Shown one piece after another: positions 35,378-44,195 of a DNA stretch of 64,000 nt. The position numbers and the translations under genes were made by a program. Every line of letters begins with the position of its first letter. Position 1 is the stretch's first letter. The notes under the pieces are model-generated. The model was not told the origin of the DNA and did no database searches. It saw only the letters and a list, made by a program, of their open reading frames with translations. Origin of the DNA: JBJXFE01 sp046153875 (GTDB taxonomy: Bacteria; Planctomycetota; Phycisphaerae; Phycisphaerales; UBA1924); NCBI GenBank assembly GCA_046153875.1, contig JBJXFE010000056.1:1-64000 (forward strand). The letters run 5' to 3'.

Positions 35378-37104
35378 GCGGCCACCCGCGCCGCGGGCGA
35401 CGCCCGTTCCGCCAGGGCGGCGGTGTCTGCGTCTACGGTCGCGGCGCCCGCCAGGGCCACCTCTTCGAGCGTGGTCTGGCCCAGGCGGGCCTTCTCGATC
35501 CCGTCCATCCACAGGGGCCTCATCCCGGCCCTCAGCGCCCCGCGTCGCAGCGCCGCGGGCCCGGCGCCCTCTTCCAGCGCCCGCTGAACTTCCGGGCGCA
35601 TCCGCATCAGCTCGTACACCCCGATCCGCCCCTTGTATCCGAGGTTCATGCACCGCGGGCACCCGCGCCCCTTGCGGAACCCCGAGGCGTCGCCCCCGCC
35701 GGTCAACCGGCGCAGCAGCAGCGCGTCCGGCGCGTGCGGCGCCGCGCACCCGTCGCACACCCGGCGCACCAATCGCTGCGAGAGCGACGCGACGAGAGAC
35801 GCGATGATCGCGAACGGCGGGCACGACAGGTCCAGCAGGCGCGAGACGGCCCCGGTGGCGTCGTTCGTGTGCAGCGTGGAAAGGACCAGGTGGCCCGTCA
35901 GCGCCGCCTGCACCGCCGTCCGCGCCGTCTCCTCGTCGCGGATCTCGCCCACCAGGATCACGTCGGGGTCCTGGCGCAGCGCCGCCCGCAGCGCCCCGGC
36001 GAACGTCAGCCCCACCTCCGGGTGGACCTCCACGTGGCGCACCCGCGCCAGCCGGATCTCCACCGGGTCCTCGATCGTCATCACGTTCGACCCGGGGTCA
36101 TTCACCAGACGCAGCGCCGCGTACAGCGTCGTCGTCTTGCCCGATCCGGTCGGGCCCGTCACCACGATCATCCCGTGCGACTGGGCCAGCGCCTCGCGGA
36201 ACTCCGCGTCCATCGCCGGAGGGATCCCCAGCGAGGCGGTCGTCTCGAGCCCGGACGCCGCGCCCAGCAGGCGCAGCACCACGTTCTCACCGGTCACCGT
36301 CGGCACGATGCTCACCCGGACCTCGACCGCCGACGATCGGACCCCCCCCGGCTGGAAGCGGAACTTGCCGTCCTGCGGGCGGCGCGTCTGCGTCAGGTCA
36401 AGGTTGGCCATGACCTTCACACGCTGCACCAGCCCCGGGTGGCTCGACAGGGGCGGGGCCTGACGCGAGCGCAGCTCCCCGTCCACCCGGAAACGCACGA
36501 GCAGCTCGCGCTCGTCCGGCTGAAGGTGCACGTCGCTGGCGCCCTCCTCGACGGCCGACGCAAGAATCTGGTCGAGCGCCGCGACGAACGGCTCCTTCTC
36601 GACCCCGGCGCCCGCGGCCGTGGGCACGGGAGCCGGCGCCGCGCGCGCCGAGCCCATGACGGAGTACGCGCGCTCGATCAGGACCCGCAGGGCCTTGGGC
36701 TCGCAGAGCACCGGTTCGATCTCGCGCCGGACCACGCCGCGCAGGCGATCCACGCCCCGCAGGTCGAGCGGGTCGGCCATGCCGATGGTCACGTGATCGT
36801 CGCGGGCGAAGAGGGGGAAGGCCTCGAACTCCTCGGCCATGGTCCGGGGCACGAGGGCCGCGTTGCCCAGGTCGATGACGAACGCGTCGAGGTCGACGAA
36901 CGCGCACTCGCCCACGACCGCCCGCGCCAGCGCCAGGTCGCGGTCGGTCGCCGCGCCCAGTTCCACCAGCGCCTCGGGCACGCCGATCCCCCGGGTCACC
37001 GCGTGGCGCTCCGCCCGCTTCACGTCGGGCGCGCGCACCCGCCCGTGTTCCACCAGGGCCGCCAGCAGCAGTTGATGGTCGCTAAGCAACGGCGCGCTCT
37101 CCAC
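35374..37104 (-). CDS. GspE/PilB assembly ATPase
   Basis: The 576-residue secretion ATPase has an N-terminal MshEN-like domain (residues 8-150), Walker A GPTGSGKTTTLYAAL at 317, an Asp box at IEDPVEI, Walker B-type DPDVILVGEIRDEETA and the His box STLHTND. A tetracysteine zinc site is present (CDGC then CPRC). It drives pseudopilus or pilus assembly with GspF. The gene overlaps the PilZ gene by 23 bp, so cyclic-di-GMP control is plausible through that partner or through the MshEN-like domain; this is inference. Confidence 0.9.
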   Translation of the reverse strand: MESAPLLSDHQLLLAALVEHGRVRAPDVKRAERHAVTRGIGVPEALVELGAATDRDLALARAVVGECAFVDLDAFVIDLGNAALVPRTMAEEFEAFPLFARDDHVTIGMADPLDLRGVDRLRGVVRREIEPVLCEPKALRVLIERAYSVMGSARAAPAPVPTAAGAGVEKEPFVAALDQILASAVEEGASDVHLQPDERELLVRFRVDGELRSRQAPPLSSHPGLVQRVKVMANLDLTQTRRPQDGKFRFQPGGVRSSAVEVRVSIVPTVTGENVVLRLLGAASGLETTASLGIPPAMDAEFREALAQSHGMIVVTGPTGSGKTTTLYAALRLVNDPGSNVMTIEDPVEIRLARVRHVEVHPEVGLTFAGALRAALRQDPDVILVGEIRDEETARTAVQAALTGHLVLSTLHTNDATGAVSRLLDLSCPPFAIIASLVASLSQRLVRRVCDGCAAPHAPDALLLRRLTGGGDASGFRKGRGCPRCMNLGYKGRIGVYELMRMRPEVQRALEEGAGPAALRRGALRAGMRPLWMDGIEKARLGQTTLEEVALAGAATVDADTAALAERASPAARVAA

Positions 37105-37498
37105 CCACCCCGCCCGCGATCAGCGCCGACAGCAGCGCGCCGACACCCCCCGACGCCCCGGCGTCCGCCGCGTCGAACGACACACCGACGAGGTACGTCG
37201 GCACGATGTCCGTCATCCGGGTCCGCTGCACCCGCGCCGACGCTTCCAGGCGACCGGCCGGGCACGAGACGAGCACCTCCACCCGCACGCCGCGCGGCAG
37301 GAAAACCGGCGCCCGAAGGCCCGCCCCGCCCCGGCTCAGGTCCACGAGCTCCGTGCCGAACCACCCCTCGGCGTCGCACACCGCGGGGGAGAGACGCACG
37401 CCGGTGCGGTCGCCGGGGGCGATCCGCGCGCGCGCGGGCAACCGGCACGTCACGCGCTCGTGACGGCGGACGGGCGTGTCAGAGGGGATCGGTGACAT
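37082..37498 (-). CDS. PilZ-domain protein
   Basis: The 138-residue protein carries the two cyclic-di-GMP contacts of PilZ domains: RRHER near residue 11 and DLSRGGAG near residue 62. The rest fits the six-stranded barrel (VEVLVSCPAGRLEASARV). It is the first gene of the pilus/secretion operon and overlaps gspE, which points to a link between second messenger level and the assembly motor. ATG at 37498 was preferred over an earlier in-frame ATG because similarity begins here. Confidence 0.75.
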   Translation of the reverse strand: MSPIPSDTPVRRHERVTCRLPARARIAPGDRTGVRLSPAVCDAEGWFGTELVDLSRGGAGLRAPVFLPRGVRVEVLVSCPAGRLEASARVQRTRMTDIVPTYLVGVSFDAADAGASGGVGALLSALIAGGVGGERAVA

Positions 37499-37637
37499 GG
37501 CGATAAACCGGGTTGGAACCGCGGAGCGCGACGCACCCCGCCAGCCATCGGCCTCCCAGGCCTCCGAGTTCACCCGATCCGCACGCCCGGCACGCGCCGA
37601 TCGGGTTGCGGACGGGATCGGGACATGCGCGGACCGC

Positions 37638-37690
37638 TTTCAGTTTGTTCTGAAACAGATGTGGACGCGGGCCGCCGCGCCCCCGATACT
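37638..37690 (+). promoter_or_regulatory. Operator and promoter of the GbsR-type gene
   Basis: TTTCAG-TTTGTT-CTGAAA is a perfect 6-bp inverted repeat at 37638-37655. TGGACG (37662) and GATACT (37685) follow with 17-nt spacing, and the ATG begins eight bases after the -10. The palindrome next to the -35 is a natural site for autoregulation. Confidence 0.45.
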
Positions 37691-37698
37691 CATCCACC

Positions 37699-38295
37699 AT
37701 GACCGCCGACACCGGATCGCAGGGTGCGCGTCACCCGGGCCTCACCGAGGCCCAGGACCGCTTCGTCGCCGCCTGGGGGCAGATGGGCTCGTCGTGGGGG
37801 ATCAGCCGCACCATGGCCGAGGTTCAGGCCCTCCTCTACATCACCGGCGAGCCCCTGAACACCGACGACATCATGGAGCGTCTCCAGATCTCGCGCGGCA
37901 ACGCCTCCATGTCCCTCCGCGCCCTGCTCGACTGGGGAATCGTCGCCCGCGCCCACAAGCGCGGCGACCGCAAGGAGTACTTCGTCGCCGAACGCGACAT
38001 CTGGAGCATGTTCCGCGCCGTCGTCCGCGAGCGCATCAAGCGCGAGGTCGATCCCCTCCTCGCCTCCCTCTACGAAATCCGCGACCTCACCAGCCTCGAG
38101 CGCGTCCGCGGGCGCGGCACGCCCGCCGCCGGCGCGGTCAGCCCACAAGAGAAGCAGGACCTTGTCGAGCACAACCGGCGCATCGACGCCATGCTCGATT
38201 TCTTCCGCACCCTGGAGAAACTCGGCGAACGGTTCGTCTCCCCCGCGGGCCGCGGGCTCCGGGCCGCCGCGTCGGTCCTCAACAAGGTCATCTAG
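37699..38295 (+). CDS. GbsR/MarR-type transcriptional regulator
   Basis: The 198-residue protein has a winged helix in its first half: SRTMAEVQALLYITGEPLN, DDIMERLQISRGNASMSLRALLDWGIV, and the wing KRGDRKEYF. This is the GbsR branch of MarR-like regulators, which often respond to choline/betaine or related small molecules. The C-terminal half is helical and dimerising (VEHNRRIDAMLDFFRTLEKLGERF). It starts a run with the next two genes. Confidence 0.8.
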   Translation: MTADTGSQGARHPGLTEAQDRFVAAWGQMGSSWGISRTMAEVQALLYITGEPLNTDDIMERLQISRGNASMSLRALLDWGIVARAHKRGDRKEYFVAERDIWSMFRAVVRERIKREVDPLLASLYEIRDLTSLERVRGRGTPAAGAVSPQEKQDLVEHNRRIDAMLDFFRTLEKLGERFVSPAGRGLRAAASVLNKVI

Positions 38296-38296
38296 C

Positions 38297-38767
38297 GTGA
38301 ACGCGAACCGGGCCACATCCACCGCGGCGCCCGCCCCCGCGGGCGGCACGCGCGCCGCCCCCGATCGCGCCATCGAACCCCGGTCCGTCGTCGTCCGCTG
38401 GTCCATCACCCGCGACGCCGCCGAGCCCGCGATGCTCCACGTCGCCGTCACACGCGACGCCGACGGCTGGCGGGCCGAAGCTCGCATCACCGACGCCCCC
38501 GATGCCGGCCCCCTCAACCTCCCGCCCATCGACCGCGACCGCGCGTCGTGGATCGTCGAGCCCGAATCCGCCGTCGAACACCTGGACGTGCCCGGGCTTG
38601 TCCACCTCACCTTCCGCCGCTCCAACGCCGACGGCGGGATCGACGTCCTCTTCGCGCGCACCGACCTCGCCCGGAGGCTCGGAGTCACCGGCGGACGCTG
38701 CGAACTCGCCGGCGCGGCCGCACAACCCGCGCCACCTAAACTCACCCGTGACGCCGAACGAGTGTGA
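38297..38767 (+). CDS. Hypothetical protein upstream of rlmN
   Basis: The GTG at 38297 starts one base behind the stop of the regulator, and the frame encodes 156 residues that end inside the start of rlmN (20-bp overlap). The sequence alternates strands (SVVVRWSITRDAAEPAMLHVAVT, LVHLTFRRSNADGGIDVLFA) and lacks signal peptide or membrane segment. The family is not recognised. Coupling on both sides suggests cotranslation with its neighbours. Confidence 0.5.
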   Translation: MNANRATSTAAPAPAGGTRAAPDRAIEPRSVVVRWSITRDAAEPAMLHVAVTRDADGWRAEARITDAPDAGPLNLPPIDRDRASWIVEPESAVEHLDVPGLVHLTFRRSNADGGIDVLFARTDLARRLGVTGGRCELAGAAAQPAPPKLTRDAERV

Positions 38768-39911
38768 GTCTGACACGATCCCGCCGCCCCTCCACGGGTC
38801 GATCGATCAACCGATCGACCCACTCGGGCTGACCCTCGACCGGTTCGTCGCGGCCTGCGCCCCGCGACTCTCGCGCGGCGCCGCGATCCAGGCCTACCGC
38901 CGGACCTTCCGCGACGGCGCCCCCGAGCCGCGCCCCGGCATCCGAGTCGCCCTCGCGCCCGTCGCGCGCGTTCTCCGGGAGCCGAGCGACGAGGGCGAAG
39001 TCGTCAAGTTCACGCAAACGATCCGCGCCACTCCGGATGTCGGCGCCCCCAACTCCTCGTCGGCCGCCGGGGCTCCGAACACCCTGGAAACCGAGTCCGT
39101 CCTCATCCCCATGATCGGGCGCACGGGCTCGAAGACCCACACGCTCTGCGTTTCCAGCCAGGTCGGCTGCGCGATGGGCTGCACGTTCTGCGAGACCGCC
39201 CAGATGGGGCTCATCCGGTCGCTCAGCGCGGGCGAGATCGTCGGGCAGTGGTTCGCCGCCGCCCACACGCTCGGCATGACGCCCCGCAACATCGTCTTCA
39301 TGGGCATGGGCGAGCCGATGGACAACCTCGACGAGGTGATCCGCGCCATCGCCGTCCTCACCGACCAGAACGGCCCCGCCCACCCGATGAACAAGATCAC
39401 CGTCTCCACCGTCGGGCGGCTCGACGGCATCCGCCGCCTCGCCGAGCAGGTCCACCGCCCGGGGTGGCACCGCCTCAACCTGGCTGTCTCGCTCAACGCG
39501 CCCAACGACGACGTGCGATCGCGGATCATGCCGGTCAACCGCGCCATGCCGATGGCCGACCTGCGCGATGCCCTGCTCGCCTGGCCCATCTACGGCGGGG
39601 CCAAGATCTGCATCGAGTACGTCCTGATCCCCGGCGTGAACGACGCCCCGGAGCACGCCCGCGAGGTCGCCGACTGGGTCCGCCCGCTGCCCGCGTGCGT
39701 GAACCTCATCCCCTACAACCCGCGCCGCAACTCGCCCTGGCCGGCGCCGGAGGAGGACCGCGTCGCCGAGTTCCTCGGCTGGCTGCTCGACGCCGGGGCC
39801 TACGCCAAGCGCCGCCGGACCAAGGGGCGGGCCATGATGGGCGCCTGCGGGCAGCTCGGCAGCGAACGCATCAGGAAGCGGCGGTTTGTTGAGCCTTCAG
39901 TTTCGCGCTGA
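38748..39911 (+). CDS. rlmN: 23S rRNA/tRNA adenine-C2 methyltransferase
   Basis: This radical-SAM enzyme methylates A2503 of 23S rRNA and A37 of some tRNAs. The 387-residue protein has the cluster motif CAMGCTFCETAQMG (CxxxCxxC), GMGEPMDNLDEV, VSTVGRLDGI, LAVSLNAPNDDVRSRIMP, IEYVLIPGVNDAPEHA and NLIPYNPRRNSPW, with the C-terminal catalytic Cys in MGACGQLGS. GTG at 38748 gives the usual length; a longer in-frame extension lies inside the preceding gene. Confidence 0.9.
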   Translation: MTPNECESDTIPPPLHGSIDQPIDPLGLTLDRFVAACAPRLSRGAAIQAYRRTFRDGAPEPRPGIRVALAPVARVLREPSDEGEVVKFTQTIRATPDVGAPNSSSAAGAPNTLETESVLIPMIGRTGSKTHTLCVSSQVGCAMGCTFCETAQMGLIRSLSAGEIVGQWFAAAHTLGMTPRNIVFMGMGEPMDNLDEVIRAIAVLTDQNGPAHPMNKITVSTVGRLDGIRRLAEQVHRPGWHRLNLAVSLNAPNDDVRSRIMPVNRAMPMADLRDALLAWPIYGGAKICIEYVLIPGVNDAPEHAREVADWVRPLPACVNLIPYNPRRNSPWPAPEEDRVAEFLGWLLDAGAYAKRRRTKGRAMMGACGQLGSERIRKRRFVEPSVSR

Positions 39912-39961
39912 GGGCGTATTGTTCCGCCCGACGCGAATCGCTCCGAAGCGCCCGGCCACGC

Positions 39962-42664
39962 ATGAACCACGAGCCCCCACCGAAGCGCGGCCTGCTCAAG
40001 TCGCTCGTGCGCCGGTGGTGGGCCTGGTACGCGCTCCTGCTGGTCGCGTCGCACGCCTGGCGCGCGAGCCGCGGCGACCATGCGCCCGAGCCGGGGCCTC
40101 ACGTTTCTCTGCCCGCCATGAACGACGCGGGCCCGGTCCCCGGGGGGGGGCGCGACATGCGCGTCGCGTACCGCGCCTGGGACCGCCGCGCCGCGCCCGA
40201 AGCCCGTACGGCCCGCACGCCCGTGATCCTGCTCCACGGTTCTCCCGGTGCGGCCGGCAACTTCGACGACCTCGGCCCGCTGCTCGCGCGCGACGCCCGC
40301 CGCGTCATCGCGCCCGACCTCCCCGGCTTCGGCGCGTCGGAGCCCGACCCGCCGAGCCTCTCCATCCTCGCCCACGCCCGGAGCGTGCTGGCGCTCATGG
40401 ACGCGCTCGCCATCGAGCGCGCGCACATCGTGGGGTGGTCTCTGGGCGGAGGCGTGGCCCTGCACATGGCGGACCTGGCCCCGGAGCGCGTTGCGTCGCT
40501 CACGATGCTTGCCTCCATCGGCACCCAGGAAGACGAAGGCTCGGGCAGCTACGCCGTCGAGCACGCCAAGTACGCCATCGCGTGGGCCGCCGCCTCGGGG
40601 GCGCTCCACCTCAGCCCCCACTTCGGCCTGCTCGACGGCATGAGCGTCGCCGCCGCATCCATGCGCAACTTTCAGGACAGCGACATGCGCCCCCTGCGGG
40701 CGATCATGGAGCGCCTCTCGACCCCAACGCTCATCCTCCACGGCCGCCACGACTTCCTCGTCCGCTGGTGGGGCGCGGAGCACGCCCACCGGCTCATCAC
40801 CCCCAGCCGCCTCGTCATGCTCGACGCGAGCCACTTCATGCCGTTCCTCCAGCCGGAGGAAACGGCCGCTCATCTCGGCACCCTCTTCGCGCGCCACGAC
40901 CAACCCGGCGTGCCCGCGCTCCGCCAGTCGGCGGACTTCGCGCCGATCCGCCCGCCGATGTTCGGCCCCGCCGAGCGCTGGCTCATCGACGCCCTCCGCA
41001 TGACGCCCTGGTGGGCCCTCGCCGCCGCGATCCTGCTGGTCGTCGCGTGGCGCGAGCGCGCCGGCCCGGCCCTCGTCGCGCTCGTCGTCGCCACGGGGCG
41101 GCTGGACTACGGCGTTGCGATCCTCGGCATCGTCGTGGGGCAGGCCGCGTCCGCCATCGCGGCCTGGCGGCGCGGGCGCACATCGCCCGGCGAAGTCGTC
41201 GGCACGGGCATCAACGCGCGCGGCATCGAGGAATGGACCCGTCTGCTGAGCGAGCGCCCTGTGCGCACCGCCGTCGGCGCCCGCTTCGCGCCCGGCGCGT
41301 TTATTGCCGCCTGCGAGGCCGCGGGTGCGCTCCGCGCCGCGCGCCTCATCCGCTTCGCCGCCGCCGCGGCCTGCGCGATGATCCTCTGGTCCGTCTTCGC
41401 CCTGATCGCGGCCGAAGTCACGTACTCGCTCTTTGTCGGACCCCTGACCGACGAGCTCGCCACGCCGGGCTTCTTCCTGGGCGCGCTGATGGTGCTCTTC
41501 ACGCCGGGGATCGCCGGAGCGCTCACGACCCGCACCGGCCGCCGGCTGCTCCGCATGCGCTTCGGGCGTGCCGCACGGCGCGAGTTCTGGCCCGCGCTCG
41601 TCATGTACCTCCCGCTCGCCCCCCACTTCCTGCGCCTCTCCATACGCCACCGCGGGCCGCTCGTCTTCACGGCCTGCAACCCCGGCATCCCCGGCGGCGG
41701 CGGGATCATCGGCGAGTCCAAGAAGGCGATCCTCGACGGGATCGCCGGCATGGACGACGCGGTCCTCGCGTCCGAGTTCATCCAGGCCGACGACAACGCG
41801 GACCGCCGCGCCGCCCGGGCGCTCGACGCGGTCGCCTCACGACCCGCGCTCGGCGGCTACCCGCTGATCCTCAAGCCCGACAGCGGGTACCGTGGCTTCG
41901 CCGTCAGGCTCGCCCGATCCGAACGCGACGTGCGGGCGTACTTCGCCGAGATGACCGCCCCCGCGATCGTCCAGCGTTACCACCCCGGCCCGGAGGAGTG
42001 CGGCATCCTCTGGGCCCGCCGCCCGGATCGAGCGTTCGAGAACAACGGACAGCCCGCCGGCTTCATCTTCTCGATCTGCCGCAAGGACTTCCCCGTCATC
42101 ACCGGCGACGGCCGACGGAGCCTGGCGGACCTCATCCACGCTCACCCGCGCTTCCGCTTCCAGGCCGGCGTATTCCTGGAGCGCTGGGCGCGCGAACGAA
42201 CCCGCGTGCTCGCCCCGGGCGAGCGGCTCCGTCTCGCCGAGGCCGGAAACCACTGCCAGGGCACCCTCTTCCGTGACGGTGCGGACCTCATCACGCCGGC
42301 GCTCGAAGCCCGCATCGGCGCGATAGCACGCCGCTTCAGCGGCGGGCCTCCCGGGGGGGGGGGGCCGGGGCTGCTCGACATCGGCCGCTTCGACGTTCGC
42401 TACGAATCCGACGACGCGCTGCGCGAGGGCCACGGCCTGGCGATCCTCGAGCTCAACGGCACCACCGGCGAATCCACCAACATCTACGACCCCGAGCGCT
42501 CGGCCCTCTGGGCCTACCGCGTCCTCGCGGCCCAGTGGACCCTCATGTACGCGCTGGGTCAGCAACGCCGCCGCGCGGGATTCCCACCCGTCACGCTTCG
42601 GGAACTGCTCGCCCACGCGCGCACGCACTTCGCCGCGCGGGCCGGGTCGGCGCTCTCGGATTGA
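39962..42664 (+). CDS. Alpha/beta-hydrolase - DedA-like membrane - ATP-grasp fusion
   Basis: The 900-residue protein joins three modules. An N-terminal anchor (residues 18-34) leads to an alpha/beta hydrolase (90-310) with LLHGSPGAAGNFDD, the nucleophile in VGWSLGG (Ser160), Asp264 in HGRHD and His291 in DASHF. Residues 345-545 are membrane-embedded and resemble DedA/SNARE-associated proteins (GARFAPGAFIAACEAAG, then RFAAAAACAMILWSVF). From 565 on there is an ATP-grasp-like domain: PLILKPDSGYRG, IVQRYHPGPEECG, LLDIGRFDVRY and LAILELNGTTGES, with the metal-binding E and N. The substrate is unknown; membrane-linked acylation or ligation is a guess. Two poly-G tracts (9 and 12) lie within the gene. 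Confidence 0.7.
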   Translation: MNHEPPPKRGLLKSLVRRWWAWYALLLVASHAWRASRGDHAPEPGPHVSLPAMNDAGPVPGGGRDMRVAYRAWDRRAAPEARTARTPVILLHGSPGAAGNFDDLGPLLARDARRVIAPDLPGFGASEPDPPSLSILAHARSVLALMDALAIERAHIVGWSLGGGVALHMADLAPERVASLTMLASIGTQEDEGSGSYAVEHAKYAIAWAAASGALHLSPHFGLLDGMSVAAASMRNFQDSDMRPLRAIMERLSTPTLILHGRHDFLVRWWGAEHAHRLITPSRLVMLDASHFMPFLQPEETAAHLGTLFARHDQPGVPALRQSADFAPIRPPMFGPAERWLIDALRMTPWWALAAAILLVVAWRERAGPALVALVVATGRLDYGVAILGIVVGQAASAIAAWRRGRTSPGEVVGTGINARGIEEWTRLLSERPVRTAVGARFAPGAFIAACEAAGALRAARLIRFAAAAACAMILWSVFALIAAEVTYSLFVGPLTDELATPGFFLGALMVLFTPGIAGALTTRTGRRLLRMRFGRAARREFWPALVMYLPLAPHFLRLSIRHRGPLVFTACNPGIPGGGGIIGESKKAILDGIAGMDDAVLASEFIQADDNADRRAARALDAVASRPALGGYPLILKPDSGYRGFAVRLARSERDVRAYFAEMTAPAIVQRYHPGPEECGILWARRPDRAFENNGQPAGFIFSICRKDFPVITGDGRRSLADLIHAHPRFRFQAGVFLERWARERTRVLAPGERLRLAEAGNHCQGTLFRDGADLITPALEARIGAIARRFSGGPPGGGGPGLLDIGRFDVRYESDDALREGHGLAILELNGTTGESTNIYDPERSALWAYRVLAAQWTLMYALGQQRRRAGFPPVTLRELLAHARTHFAARAGSALSD

Positions 42665-42690
42665 AGGATCGTCCGGGCACGCGGCCGCGA

Positions 42691-42729
42691 CCGTCCCTCC
42701 GTCCCTGGATCCCTTCGTCCCTTCGCCCT
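42691..42729. repeat. Short-period repeat (CCCTTCGTCCC type)
   Basis: CCGTCCCTCCGTCCCTGG followed by CCCTTCGTCCCTTCG fills the gap between two convergent genes. It matches the repeats at 3191-3250 and, inverted, 16013-16048. Confidence 0.55.
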
Positions 42730-43946
42730 CACGCCGCGATCGCCCGCAGGTGCCGCTCCAGCTCGACCATCTCCTCGAGCGGCGGTGGCTCGATCCCCAG
42801 CGCATCCAGCAGCGGCACCGCCTCGAGCCGCCCGCGCTCGAACGTGTGCGAGAGCAGCCGCTCCCCGCGCTCGTCGCGCAGGTACGCCACCGCGCGCCCG
42901 TCGCGCTCGGTCTCGATCTCGATGCAGTGCCCGGCGACCGTGAACTGCGCCGGCGCCGCGCCCGCGTCGTCGCGCATCGACGCCACCAGCGTCTTGTCCA
43001 TCACCGAGATCAGCTGCGCGTGCACGCGCTCCGCCATCGACGACAGGTCGTCCACACGGTCGGCCACGTCGCGGAACACCTCGCGGATCGCCGCGTACTC
43101 CGCGGTCGCCTTGCGCACCGCGACCGCCAGCGCATCGGCCCGCAGCTTCAGCGTCCCCTCGGCCACGCCCTCCAGCAGCCGACCCAACTTCGGCACCGCC
43201 GTCGCCGTCAGCACCACCGCGCCCGTGTAGTACGCCACCCGGTGCAGCACGTGGACCGGCTCGCGACGCTCCACGTCGCCCGGCGGCGTGTGGTGCCACT
43301 CGATCGGGCGGGCCAGCAGCTCCGGCAGGCTCCACCGGCGCAGCAGCACCGATACCACGTCCACGTGCGTGAACGGCAGCCCCTCGAACTCCACGTTGAA
43401 CTGCCGCGTCGGCGATTCGCCGCTCTCGACGATCCGCTCGATCGGCTTGCCGAGCACCCGGTGCAGCAGCGGCACACCCGCGTCCAGCATCAGCCCGATC
43501 GTGAACGCCTCGGGCACGTGCGCCGGACTCACCAGACGCGCCAGCTCCGACGCCAGGCACGCCCGCAGCAGCGATTCGCCCCACACGCGCCGCGACAGCA
43601 CCTGGTTGGGGTCCGACGCGGCCGCCCGGCTCAGGTAGAACCCCAGCGCCACAGCCTTGAGCCGCTCCAGCCCCATCAGCACGCACGCACGGTCCAGCGT
43701 CGTCACCGGTTTCACCTGCGCGAAGAACGCCGAGTTCGCCAGGCGAAGCAGCCGGCCCGTCAGCGCCGCGTCGTGCTTCACCACGTCGGCGTACTGACGC
43801 ATCCCGGCCTGGGGGTCGCCCACCAGCGCGAGGATCTTCCCGGCCACTGCGGGCTGCGTCTCCACCCCAAGCCCGCTCAGCTTGCGGTCGATCTCCGCGT
43901 GGAGCTCGCCCACTTCGCCCGCCGAGAGTGTGCTGCGAACCTTCAT
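42729..43946 (-). CDS. HDOD-domain signalling protein
   Basis: The 405-residue protein carries an HDOD domain over roughly residues 20-230: GDPQAGMRQYADVVKHDAAL, LLRLANSAFF, VLMGLERLKAVALGF and FTIGLMLDAGVPLLHR. HDOD domains resemble HD phosphohydrolases without the metal site and usually act in signalling. A helical middle and a PilZ-free C-terminal region (FTVAGHCIEIETERDGRAV) follow, ending in an acidic helix. No output domain is recognised. Confidence 0.8.
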   Translation of the reverse strand: MKVRSTLSAGEVGELHAEIDRKLSGLGVETQPAVAGKILALVGDPQAGMRQYADVVKHDAALTGRLLRLANSAFFAQVKPVTTLDRACVLMGLERLKAVALGFYLSRAAASDPNQVLSRRVWGESLLRACLASELARLVSPAHVPEAFTIGLMLDAGVPLLHRVLGKPIERIVESGESPTRQFNVEFEGLPFTHVDVVSVLLRRWSLPELLARPIEWHHTPPGDVERREPVHVLHRVAYYTGAVVLTATAVPKLGRLLEGVAEGTLKLRADALAVAVRKATAEYAAIREVFRDVADRVDDLSSMAERVHAQLISVMDKTLVASMRDDAGAAPAQFTVAGHCIEIETERDGRAVAYLRDERGERLLSHTFERGRLEAVPLLDALGIEPPPLEEMVELERHLRAIAA

Positions 43947-44195
43947 CCGCTCTGCCCCGCACGAAGACCCGCCGCGACCGACCGCCCGCCGCGTCCCGCG
44001 ATGGGCGCGGCGTCCGCCGCCGTGGTTGATCCGAGGAATATCGGCCCATCCAACCCCGGTCTTTGGGCCCCGCCGGGCCGGCCGACAGCACGCGCTCGAA
44101 CGCCACCTGATCGGAGGACCACGGCGCCCGGTGTTATCGGGACGCGCGCCGCAGCGCGGAATCGGAAACAGCGCGAGGCCGCCAACACCGCCGCG

